Source: an uncultured Hyphomicrobiales bacterium (GTDB taxonomy: Bacteria > Pseudomonadota > Alphaproteobacteria > Rhizobiales > Beijerinckiaceae). Taken from it: a stretch of 11,849 nucleotides of DNA. The notes beneath the pieces are model-generated. The model was not told the origin of the DNA, ran no database searches, and worked only from the letters and a program-made list of their open reading frames with translations. The DNA lies in NCBI GenBank assembly GCA_903918155.1, contig CAIXDD010000384.1:1-11849 (forward strand), written 5' to 3'. Position 1 is the stretch's first letter, and each line of letters starts with the position of its first letter. Below, in pieces: positions 1 to 6,330 of this stretch. The translations under genes were made by a program, and so were the position numbers.

Positions 1-164
1 CGCGCACCGGGCGCACGGGCCGCGCGGCCGACGTGGACCTGCCCGGCGGGCGCCTCGCGATCGAATGGCGCGAGAGCGATTCCCATGTGCTGATGACGGG
101 CGACGTGGAGCTGGAGTTCGAGGGCCGGTTCGCGCCGGCGACATTTGCGGAGCTGGCCCCTTGA
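1..164 (+). CDS. dapF: Diaminopimelate epimerase, C-terminal end (partial)
   Basis: Only the last 53 codons are present; the gene runs off the left edge. The visible tail carries the DapF C-terminal signature: a DLPGGRLAIEW strand, then HVLMTGDVELEFEGRF. DapF interconverts LL- and meso-diaminopimelate in the cytoplasm, feeding lysine and peptidoglycan synthesis; the catalytic cysteines lie upstream of the window and cannot be checked. The stop codon TGA (162-164) overlaps the TTG start proposed for mtaB (161-163), so the two genes are almost certainly co-transcribed and probably translationally coupled. Identification rests on the motif match and on the dapF-mtaB gene order known in Hyphomicrobiales. 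Confidence 0.88.
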   Translation, partial: RTGRTGRAADVDLPGGRLAIEWRESDSHVLMTGDVELEFEGRFAPATFAELAP

Positions 165-1429
165 GCGCGAAAGTGGTCACGTTCGGCTGCCGGCTCAACG
201 CCGTCGAGTCCGAGGCGATCCGGCGCGCGGCCGGCGCGGCCGTGCGGGAGGAGACCATCGTCTTCAACACCTGCGCGGTGACGGGCGAGGCGGTGCGGCA
301 GGCGCGGCAGGCCATTCGCCGCGCCGCGCGCGAACATCCGGCGGCGCGCATCGTGGTGACGGGCTGCGCCGCGCAGATCGAGCCGGGCGCTTTCGCCGCC
401 ATGCCGCAGGTCGCCGCCGTGATGGGCAATTCCGACAAGGCGCGCCCGCAGGCCTGGCTCGATCTCGCCCGCGACGGGCGCGCGCAGGTGAACGATCTCT
501 TCGCCTTGCCCGAGACCGCGCATCATTTCGTCGCCGGCGCGGTGGATTCCATCGAGGGCCAGACGCGCGCCTTCGTGGAGGTGCAGAACGGCTGCGACCA
601 TCGCTGCACGTTCTGCGTCATCCCGTTCGGGCGCGGCCCCTCGCGCTCGGCGCCCGCCGGCGACGTGGTGCGCCAGATCGAAAACCTTGTGGGCAATGGC
701 TATCGCGAGGCCGTGCTCACGGGCGTGGACATCACCTCCTGGGGCGCGGACCTACCCGGCGCGCCCTCTTTCGGCAAATTGGTGAAGCAGATTCTCCGGC
801 ATGTTCCCGCCCTCGAACGCCTGCGCATCTCCTCCATCGATTGCATCGAAGCCGACGAGGACCTGCGCGACGCGCTGGCGAACGAGCCGCGCCTCGCCCC
901 GCATCTGCATCTGTCGCTGCAGGCGGGCGACGACATGATCCTGAAGCGCATGAAGCGCCGTCACCTGCGCGCGGACGCCATCCGCTTTTGCGCCGACATG
1001 CGCGCCGCCCGGCCCGACATCGTGTTCGGCGCGGATTTCATCGCCGGCTTTCCCACCGAAACCGACGACATGTTCGCCCGCACGCTCGATCTCGTGGACG
1101 CCTGCGGCCTCACGCATCTGCATGTCTTCCCCTTCTCCCCGCGCCCCGACGCGCCGGCCGCGCGCATGCCGCAGGTTCCCCGCGAGATCGCCCGGGCGCG
1201 CGCGCAGACCTTGCGCGAGAAGGGCGCCGCGCGGCTCGCCGCCCATCTCGACGCGCAGGTCGGCAAGCGGCTGCGCGTCCTGTGCGAGCGCGGCGGGCTT
1301 GGCCATGCCGCCGATTTCACGGAAACGGCGACGCCGGGCCTGCCCGCCGGCGCCATGCTGGACCTGCCCATCGTGGGCCATGACGGGCGCCGCCTGATCG
1401 CCGACCTGACGGGCCTGGCCAGCGCCTAG
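161..1429 (+). CDS. mtaB: tRNA (N6-threonylcarbamoyladenosine(37)-C2)-methylthiotransferase MtaB
   Basis: A radical-SAM enzyme of 422 residues that adds a methylthio group to t6A37 of ANN-decoding tRNAs (ms2t6A), stabilising codon-anticodon pairing. In order: the N-terminal MTTase domain with the three Cys of the auxiliary 4Fe-4S cluster at C10 (GCRLN), C38 (NTCAVT) and C69 (TGCAAQ); the radical-SAM motif CxxxCxxC at C145/C149/C152 (CDHRCTFC); a TIM-barrel core with ISSIDCIEADE and HLHLSLQAGDD; and a short TRAM-like RNA-binding end from about residue 360. The reading frame is open further upstream, but the protein family starts just before VVTFGCRLN. The TTG at 161 has a GGAG (149-152) eight bases upstream and overlaps the dapF stop, so it is the preferred start; a GTG at 173 is less likely. 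All key cysteines are present and the enzyme looks intact. Confidence 0.93.
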   Translation: MSAKVVTFGCRLNAVESEAIRRAAGAAVREETIVFNTCAVTGEAVRQARQAIRRAAREHPAARIVVTGCAAQIEPGAFAAMPQVAAVMGNSDKARPQAWLDLARDGRAQVNDLFALPETAHHFVAGAVDSIEGQTRAFVEVQNGCDHRCTFCVIPFGRGPSRSAPAGDVVRQIENLVGNGYREAVLTGVDITSWGADLPGAPSFGKLVKQILRHVPALERLRISSIDCIEADEDLRDALANEPRLAPHLHLSLQAGDDMILKRMKRRHLRADAIRFCADMRAARPDIVFGADFIAGFPTETDDMFARTLDLVDACGLTHLHVFPFSPRPDAPAARMPQVPREIARARAQTLREKGAARLAAHLDAQVGKRLRVLCERGGLGHAADFTETATPGLPAGAMLDLPIVGHDGRRLIADLTGLASA

Positions 1430-1435
1430 CTGGCC
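1417..1435 (+). terminator. Possible intrinsic terminator at the end of mtaB
   Basis: A perfect 7-bp stem, GGCCAGC (1417-1423) against GCTGGCC (1429-1435), encloses a five-base loop and is followed by TGTTT. The mtaB stop codon (1427-1429) lies partly inside the loop. The T-tract is short, so termination may be weak or partial. It would separate dapF-mtaB from the downstream Bug gene. Confidence 0.4.
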
Positions 1436-1455
1436 TGTTTCCCCCGTGCTAGCGT

Positions 1456-1465
1456 CACGGCCGTG
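1456..1465. promoter_or_regulatory. 10-bp perfect palindrome upstream of the Bug-family gene
   Basis: CACGGCCGTG is a perfect inverted repeat in the 67-base gap between mtaB and the solute-binding protein gene, about 30 bases before its ATG. It could be half of an operator or chance in GC-rich DNA; no convincing -35/-10 pair was found around it. Confidence 0.2.
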
Positions 1466-1496
1466 GATCGGGAGGGGTCCGCCGAAGGAGAACGAC

Positions 1497-2474
1497 ATGA
1501 AGCACAAGACACTCGCGCTGACAGCGATCGCCGCGTCCCTTTGGGTCGGCGCGGCCGGCGCGCAGGAATATCCCGCCAAGCCCGTCACCGTGATCGTGCC
1601 CTTCGCGGCCGGCGGCCCGACGGACGTCGCCGCCCGCATCTACCGCGAAATTTTCGGGCGCACGCTGGGCCAGCAATTCGTGGTGGAGAACGCCGCCGGC
1701 GCCGGCGGCACGACGGGCGCCCTGCGCGCCGCGCGCGCGACGCCCGACGGCTATACGATTTTCGTGCATAATGTCGCGCCCCATGTCGCCGGGCCGGCGC
1801 TCTATCCCACCGCCGTCTATGATCCGGTGAAGAATTTCGAGCCCATCGGCACGCTGGCCTTCGCCGCCCATTACATCGTGGTGCGCAAGGATTTTCCGGC
1901 CAAGGACCTGAAGGAGTTCATCGCCTTCGCCAAGGCCAATCCGGGCAAGATCAATTACGGCTCGGCCGGCGGCGGCTCGGCCACCCATCTGGCCTGCGTC
2001 CTGTTCGGCCAGCAGGCGGGGCTTGAGATCACCCACGTGCCCTATCGCGGGACGGGCCCCGCGCTCAACGATCTCGTGGCGGGCACGCTCGACCTCATGT
2101 GCGACCAGGGCCTCAATATGATGGGCCAGGCCACGGCGGGCGGCGTGAAAGTCCTCGCCGTCGCCCAGAAGACGCGCTTCCCCGGCCTGCCGGACGTGCC
2201 GACATCCGCGCAAGCGGGCCTGCCCGGCTTCGAAGTGTCGGCGGCCACCGCCATGTACGCCATCGCCGGCACGCCGGCCCCCGTCGTGGCGAAACTCACG
2301 CAGACCATGGCCGCGGCCTATAAGGACGCGGGCGTGCGCAAGCGCATCGAGGATCTCGCCTCCGAATTGCCGGCCGGCGATCAGGCGACGCCTGCGGGCC
2401 TGGCCGCCTTCACCGCTTCGGAAATGGCGCGCCTGACCGAGGCGATCAAGAAAGGCGGCGTCAAGGCGCAGTGA
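1497..2474 (+). CDS. Tripartite tricarboxylate transporter substrate-binding protein (Bug/TctC family)
   Basis: A periplasmic solute receptor of 325 residues. The Bug family binds carboxylates, amino acids or related small organic acids and, where partners exist, delivers them to a TctA/TctB membrane pair. Residues 1-22 are a typical Sec signal peptide (MKHK, hydrophobic core, then AGA before Gln23). Family motifs follow: IVPFAAGGPTDVAAR (33-47), VVENAAGAGGTTGA (62-75) and PDGYT (83-87). Length is normal for the family. The ATG is chosen because GAAGGAG (1484-1490) sits six bases upstream and because it gives a clean signal peptide; a longer frame starting at 1446 would bury it. No tctA or tctB gene lies in the window, so it is an orphan receptor here and its ligand cannot be read from the sequence. 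Its 3' end overlaps the opposing pseudouridine synthase gene by 14 bases. Confidence 0.92.
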   Translation: MKHKTLALTAIAASLWVGAAGAQEYPAKPVTVIVPFAAGGPTDVAARIYREIFGRTLGQQFVVENAAGAGGTTGALRAARATPDGYTIFVHNVAPHVAGPALYPTAVYDPVKNFEPIGTLAFAAHYIVVRKDFPAKDLKEFIAFAKANPGKINYGSAGGGSATHLACVLFGQQAGLEITHVPYRGTGPALNDLVAGTLDLMCDQGLNMMGQATAGGVKVLAVAQKTRFPGLPDVPTSAQAGLPGFEVSAATAMYAIAGTPAPVVAKLTQTMAAAYKDAGVRKRIEDLASELPAGDQATPAGLAAFTASEMARLTEAIKKGGVKAQ

Positions 2475-3186
2475 CGCCTTCGCCGGAAAAGCCGCAGGCG
2501 CGCAGCCTGTCGAGCATGTGATCGGGAGCCGGGGCGAGGCAGCGCACCGGCTCCTTGTTTTTTTGAATCGGCACGACGATGGCGCGCGCGTGCAATTGCA
2601 GGCCCGGCCCCTGCCCCGGCGCGCTCGACCCATAGATGGGGTCGCCGACGATGGGCCAGCCCAGCGAGGAGGAATGCACGCGCAATTGATGCGTGCGCCC
2701 CGTGAGCGGCTGGAACTCGATCCAGGCGATCGGCCGCTCGTCGAACAGGGCGCGCCCCAGCACGCGCCAGCGGGTCTTGGAGGGCTGGCCGAGCGGATCG
2801 ACCTTCATCCACCAGCCGCGCGTCGCGTCGAGCCGGCCGAGCGGCAGGTCGATCAGGCCTTCGTCCTGCGCCGGGCCGTCCTCCACCACCGCCCAATAGG
2901 TCTTGTCCACATGGCCGTGCTTGAACAGCTTGGACAGGGTTTCGAGCGCCCGGCGGTGGCGGCCCAGGACAAGGCAGCCCGACGTGTCGCGGTCGAGCCG
3001 ATGGGCGAGGCTGGGCGCGGCGGGCAGGCCGAAACGCAGCGCGTCGAAATGCGCCTCCAGATTGTCGCCCCCCTTGGGGCCGCGGTGAACCGGAATCCCG
3101 GCTGGCTTGTTCACCACGAGCATGAGCCCGTCGCGATGGAGCAGGCGGGCGAGGAGGGCGTCCGGCGTGAGGGCTTCCGACATCAT
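2461..3186 (-). CDS. RluA-family RNA pseudouridine synthase, single domain
   Basis: Isomerises uridine to pseudouridine in rRNA or tRNA; the target is not predictable here. With the start at 3186 the protein is 241 residues and lacks an N-terminal S4 domain. The catalytic motif HRLDRDTSG is present, with the nucleophilic Asp near residue 65. KTYWAVVEDG follows, then the conserved TGRTHQLRVHSSSLGWPIVGDPIYG region and an LQLHAR strand. The frame is also open to an ATG at 3243, which would add 19 residues of no family character and overlap the ftsY start. The two adjacent ATGs at 3186/3183 match where the conserved domain begins, but none of the candidates has a clear Shine-Dalgarno, so the start is uncertain. 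The gene is the only minus-strand one between mtaB and yciB; its stop lies inside the Bug gene. Confidence 0.9.
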   Translation of the reverse strand: MMSEALTPDALLARLLHRDGLMLVVNKPAGIPVHRGPKGGDNLEAHFDALRFGLPAAPSLAHRLDRDTSGCLVLGRHRRALETLSKLFKHGHVDKTYWAVVEDGPAQDEGLIDLPLGRLDATRGWWMKVDPLGQPSKTRWRVLGRALFDERPIAWIEFQPLTGRTHQLRVHSSSLGWPIVGDPIYGSSAPGQGPGLQLHARAIVVPIQKNKEPVRCLAPAPDHMLDRLRACGFSGEGVTAP

Positions 3187-3241
3187 GGAGAACAGGCTAT
3201 CGATGCGCCCGCGCATTGCGTCAAGCGAGGTTCGGCGGCCC

Positions 3242-4426
3242 ATGGCGGAAAACGAAAGCGGAAAGGGATTTTTCGGACGCCTCTTCGGGCGCGGCCCGAC
3301 GCCCGACGCCCCCGCGCAGCAAAAGCCGCAAGAAGCGCCTCAAGAGAGCCCGCAAGAGAGCCCGCAAGAAACGCCTCAAGAAACGCCTCTAGAGGCCCCG
3401 CAAGAGGCGCCTCCCGCGACGCCGCAAGAGGCCCCGCCGCCGCCTGCGCCCCTCGAAGCGCCTCCGCCCGCGCCGGCTCCAGGCGACGCGCCGACGGCGG
3501 GCGCGCCGGGCTCCTGGTGGACGCGGCTGAAAAGCGGCCTGTCGCGCTCCTCCTCCTCCATCGGCCAGGGCGTCGCCAGCGTCTTCACCAAGCGCAAGCT
3601 CGACGCGCAGACGCTGGAGGAGCTGGAGGACGTGCTGATCCGCGCCGACCTTGGCGTGGCTTTGGCGTCGCGCATCTGCGAAAGCGTGGGCAAGGGACGC
3701 TACGACAAGACGGTCGATCCCGACGAGGTGAAGGCGATCCTCGCCAGCGAGGTGGAGGCGGCGCTCGCTCCCGTCGCCCTGCCGCTGACGCTGGACGCGA
3801 CGCAGCGGCCGCATGTGATTCTCGTCGTGGGCGTGAACGGCTCGGGCAAGACGACCACGATCGGCAAGATCGCCGCAAAACTCACGCGCGAGGGCAAGAA
3901 AGTGACGCTGGCCGCCGGCGATACGTTTCGCGCGGCGGCCATCGAGCAATTGCAGATCTGGGGCGGACGCATCGGCGCGCCGGTCATCGCCCGCGCGCAA
4001 GGATCGGATGCGGCGAGCCTGGCCTTCGAGGCCTTGACGGAAGCGCGCGCGCAGGGCGCGGACGTTCTTTTGATGGACACCGCCGGACGCTTGCAGAACC
4101 GCGCCGAACTGATGGCGGAGCTGGAGAAGATCGTGCGCGTGATGAAGAAGGTCGATCCGCAGGCGCCCCATTCCGTTCTGCTCGTTCTCGACGCGACCGT
4201 GGGACAGAACGCGCTGTCGCAAACGGAGACCTTCGGGCGCATGGCCGGCGTGACGGGACTCGTGATGACGAAACTCGACGGAACGGCGCGCGGCGGCATT
4301 CTGGTGGCCATCGCCGAGAAACATAAACTGCCCGTGCATTTCATCGGCGTGGGCGAGGGCGTCGACGATCTCGAACCTTTCGCGGCGCGCGATTTCGCGC
4401 GCGCCATCGCCGGCCTCGACGCCTGA
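3242..4426 (+). CDS. ftsY: Signal recognition particle receptor FtsY
   Basis: An SRP-type GTPase of 394 residues that docks SRP-ribosome complexes at the inner membrane for co-translational insertion of membrane proteins. In order: an amphipathic start, GFFGRLFGR (9-17), that may touch membrane lipid; a Pro/Gln/Glu/Ala-rich linker (about 21-85) containing a nine-unit four-residue repeat; WWTRLKSGLSRS (92-103), starting the helical N domain; and the G domain with P-loop GVNGSGKTT (197-205), DTFRAAA (227-233), DTAGR (279-283), TKLD (343-346) and GVGEGVDDLEPF (369-380). All GTPase motifs are intact. The ATG at 3242 gives the family-typical N-terminus; a weak GAGG (3227-3230) lies 11 bases upstream. 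The ATG shares the palindrome CATG (3241-3244) with a possible opposing start of the pseudouridine synthase gene. yciB follows after one base, implying one transcript. Confidence 0.96.
   Translation: MAENESGKGFFGRLFGRGPTPDAPAQQKPQEAPQESPQESPQETPQETPLEAPQEAPPATPQEAPPPPAPLEAPPPAPAPGDAPTAGAPGSWWTRLKSGLSRSSSSIGQGVASVFTKRKLDAQTLEELEDVLIRADLGVALASRICESVGKGRYDKTVDPDEVKAILASEVEAALAPVALPLTLDATQRPHVILVVGVNGSGKTTTIGKIAAKLTREGKKVTLAAGDTFRAAAIEQLQIWGGRIGAPVIARAQGSDAASLAFEALTEARAQGADVLLMDTAGRLQNRAELMAELEKIVRVMKKVDPQAPHSVLLVLDATVGQNALSQTETFGRMAGVTGLVMTKLDGTARGGILVAIAEKHKLPVHFIGVGEGVDDLEPFAARDFARAIAGLDA
3326..3433 (+). repeat. 12-bp tandem repeat (nine PQEx-type units) inside ftsY
   Basis: Nine consecutive in-frame 12-base units encode a four-residue motif, consensus Pro-Gln-Glu-(Ala/Ser/Thr), at FtsY residues 29-64. 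Seven of the nine units are exact at PQE; the sixth reads PLEA and the eighth PPAT. The DNA units vary at third positions, so it is not a freshly expanded repeat, but the middle units are nearly identical in DNA. It forms a disordered, acidic, proline-rich linker between the membrane-targeting start and the NG domain. Confidence 0.9.
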
Positions 4427-4427
4427 C

Positions 4428-5081
4428 ATGTCGGAGACGCAAGAAATGAATCCGCAAAGCGGCGAGGAGAAGACGAAGGCTGGCCCCCGCAAGGCGCCCG
4501 CCCCCGGCGTGAAGCTCGTTCTGGAGATGGGGCCGCTCGTGGCCTTCTTCTTCGTGAACTGGAAATTCGGAATCTTTCCCGCCACCGGCGTGCTCATGGC
4601 CTGCGTGGTGGCCGCGCTCATCGCCTCATGGGCGCTCACGCGCAAATTGCCGGTCATGCCCGTCGTCACCTGCGTCGCGGTGGTGTTTTTCGGCGCGCTG
4701 ACGTTTCTGTTTCAGGACGATCTGTTCATCAAGCTGAAGCCGACGATCGTCAATTCCATTTTCGGCGCCGCTTTGCTCGTGGCGCTGGCCTTCGGCAAGC
4801 CGCTGCTGCCCATCGCGCTCGACAGCGTGCTGCGCCTCACCGACGAGGGCTGGCGCAAGCTCACCTTTCGCTGGGGCGTCTTCTTCTTCGTGCTCGCCGC
4901 GCTGAACGAGATCGTCTGGCGCACGCAGACGACCGACTTCTGGGTGTCGTTCAAGGCGTTCGGCGTCATGCCGCTCACCATCGCCTTCGCATTGGCGCAG
5001 ACCCCGCTCATCATGCGCTACGAGGCCAAGGAGCAGGAGGAGCGCGAACAGGACGGGCGCAAACAGGACGGGCCCGCCTGA
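4428..5081 (+). CDS. yciB: Inner-membrane septation protein A (YciB/IspZ family)
   Basis: A polytopic membrane protein of 217 residues; in enterobacteria and Shigella the family is linked to septation and cell-envelope integrity, but its molecular activity is unknown. A charged cytoplasmic tail (1-30) leads into about five hydrophobic segments, at roughly 31-50, 52-70, 77-95, 107-130 and 148-164, and a further one around 175-195. Family signatures are visible: EMGPLVAFFFVNW, TFLFQDDLFIKLKPTIVN (92-109), FRWGVFFFVLAALNE and DFWVSFKAFGVMPLT. The last 20 residues are very hydrophilic (Glu/Lys/Gln-rich). It begins one base after the ftsY stop. A second in-frame ATG at 4446 has GGAG (4433-4436) nine bases upstream, better than anything before 4428, so the true start may be codon 7. 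Confidence 0.93.
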   Translation: MSETQEMNPQSGEEKTKAGPRKAPAPGVKLVLEMGPLVAFFFVNWKFGIFPATGVLMACVVAALIASWALTRKLPVMPVVTCVAVVFFGALTFLFQDDLFIKLKPTIVNSIFGAALLVALAFGKPLLPIALDSVLRLTDEGWRKLTFRWGVFFFVLAALNEIVWRTQTTDFWVSFKAFGVMPLTIAFALAQTPLIMRYEAKEQEEREQDGRKQDGPA

Positions 5082-5116
5082 GGCCGACCGCGCCGCTCGC
5101 ATCTCCAGCGGCGTGA

Positions 5117-5146
5117 GCCCCCGCGCGGCCGGGCGCTTTTCTTTTT
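5117..5146 (+). terminator. Possible terminator after yciB
   Basis: A short GC hairpin (GCGC 5123-5126, six-base loop, GCGC 5133-5136) runs straight into TTTTCTTTTT (5137-5146). The run of T is the strongest in the gap, but the stem is only four base pairs, or a similarly short GCCC/GGGC alternative starting at 5117. It is placed correctly to end the ftsY-yciB transcript. Confidence 0.4.
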
Positions 5147-5156
5147 CGGCCCCGCG

Positions 5157-5162
5157 TATAAG
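5157..5162 (+). promoter_or_regulatory. Possible -10 element for the flavin monooxygenase gene
   Basis: TATAAG lies 54 bases before the ATG at 5217, in an otherwise GC-rich gap. No good TTGAC-like -35 is found 16-18 bases upstream; the T-tract of the presumed terminator occupies part of that space. Weak evidence. Confidence 0.22.
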
Positions 5163-5216
5163 GTCGCGTGCGAAAAAGCGCAAAGGGCGACGGCCCGCGC
5201 AGGGAGCCCGAGGACC

Positions 5217-6260
5217 ATGAAGGTTGGATTGTTCGACCATATCGACCGTTCGGATCGCGCCTATGCGACCCAGCTCGACGAGCGGCTGGAATTCGCGCAG
5301 GCCGCCGACGAGGCGGGCTTCTGGTGCCTGCACGTCGCCGAACATCACGCCTCGCCGCTGAACATGGTTCCCGCCCCCGGCGTCTGGCTCGGCGCCGTCG
5401 CGCGCGCGACGAAACGCATGCGGCTTGGGCCTTTGGGCTATCTCCTGCCGCTCTATTCGCCGCTGCGTCTGGCGGAGGAGATCTGCATGCTCGACCAGAT
5501 GAGCCGCGGTCGGCTGGAGATCGGCATCGGGCGCGGCGTCTCGCCTTTCGAACTGGGCTATCACAAGGTGAAGCACGAGGACACGCGCGAGATCTTCGCC
5601 GAGTCCTACCAATGCCTGCGCGCGGCGCTGTCGGCCGATTCCTTCAGCTATGAAAGCGCGCTGTTCAGCTACAAGGACGTGCCCATGCCGCTGCGTCCGC
5701 TGCAACAGCCCATGCCCGCCTTCTGGTATCCCTCCTCCAACGAGACCGGCGCGACCTGGGCCGGCGAGAACGGCGCGCATTTCGCCACCAACGGCCCCGT
5801 GTCGCGCGCGCGCGTCAATATCGACGCCTATAAGGCCGCGCTCGCCAGACGCGGCGGCGCGGAACGGCCGAAGGCGGAGTTCGAAGGCGGCGCCGCCATC
5901 GGCGTGAGCCGGCAGATCGTCGTCGCCGATACGGACGAGGAGGCGCGCCGCATCGCGCGCCCCGCCAGCGAGCACCATCACGCCAATCTCACTTATCTGC
6001 TGCGCATCAATTCCGGCAGCGATCTCGTGAAGCGGCTCAACATCCCCGCCGCGGCGACCTTTGAGGACGCCGAGCGCGAAGGCACGGTGATCGCCGGCTC
6101 GCCGAAAACCGTGCTCGAGAAAATCGCCGCGCAGAAAGAGGCGCTGGGGATCAATTATCTCATCGCCTATATGATGTTCGGTACGATGACCCTGCCCGAC
6201 GCGCTGCGCTCGCTCGCGCTGTTCCGCAGCGAAGTCATGCCGGCGGTGGAGAAAATGTGA
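5217..6260 (+). CDS. LLM-class flavin-dependent monooxygenase (bacterial luciferase-like)
   Basis: A 347-residue protein with a luciferase-like TIM barrel. Such enzymes use reduced FMN supplied by a separate reductase, plus O2, to oxidise an organic substrate; the substrate here is unknown. The N-terminus (MKVGLFDHID), the AEHH motif (41-44) and the signature LDQMSRGRLEIGIGRG (92-107) are typical, as are SNETGATWAGENGAHFAT in the middle and AGSPKTVLEKI (SP.TV.. contact region) near the end. Length is normal. The start is supported by AGGGAG (5201-5206) ten bases upstream. It stands apart from yciB (135-base gap) and has no flavin reductase nearby. The next gene downstream is 70 bases away on the same strand and has no evident functional link. 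Confidence 0.9.
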   Translation: MKVGLFDHIDRSDRAYATQLDERLEFAQAADEAGFWCLHVAEHHASPLNMVPAPGVWLGAVARATKRMRLGPLGYLLPLYSPLRLAEEICMLDQMSRGRLEIGIGRGVSPFELGYHKVKHEDTREIFAESYQCLRAALSADSFSYESALFSYKDVPMPLRPLQQPMPAFWYPSSNETGATWAGENGAHFATNGPVSRARVNIDAYKAALARRGGAERPKAEFEGGAAIGVSRQIVVADTDEEARRIARPASEHHHANLTYLLRINSGSDLVKRLNIPAAATFEDAEREGTVIAGSPKTVLEKIAAQKEALGINYLIAYMMFGTMTLPDALRSLALFRSEVMPAVEKM

Positions 6261-6290
6261 GCCGGCGCCGCATGGCTGCGGACTTGGCTT

Positions 6291-6303
6291 GGGGCTTGGC
6301 CCC
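6291..6303 (+). other. Small GC hairpin between monooxygenase and methyltransferase genes
   Basis: GGGGC - TTG - GCCCC forms a perfect 5-bp stem with a three-base loop, preceded by repeated CTTGG words (6283-6298). No T-tract follows, so it is not a standard intrinsic terminator; it might pause RNA polymerase or be chance. Confidence 0.3.
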
Positions 6304-6330
6304 GCGCCCGCGCCGCCCCATAAGGGCGCG

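Noticed and set aside
145..1383. A 412-codon plus-strand frame overlapping mtaB.
   Set aside because: Out of frame with mtaB and almost entirely Arg/Gly/Ala/Pro; all radical-SAM motifs are in the other frame.
2518..4326. A 602-codon plus-strand open frame across the pseudouridine synthase gene and ftsY.
   Set aside because: It is antisense to the first and out of frame with the second; the translation is Arg/Gly/Ala-rich without motifs.
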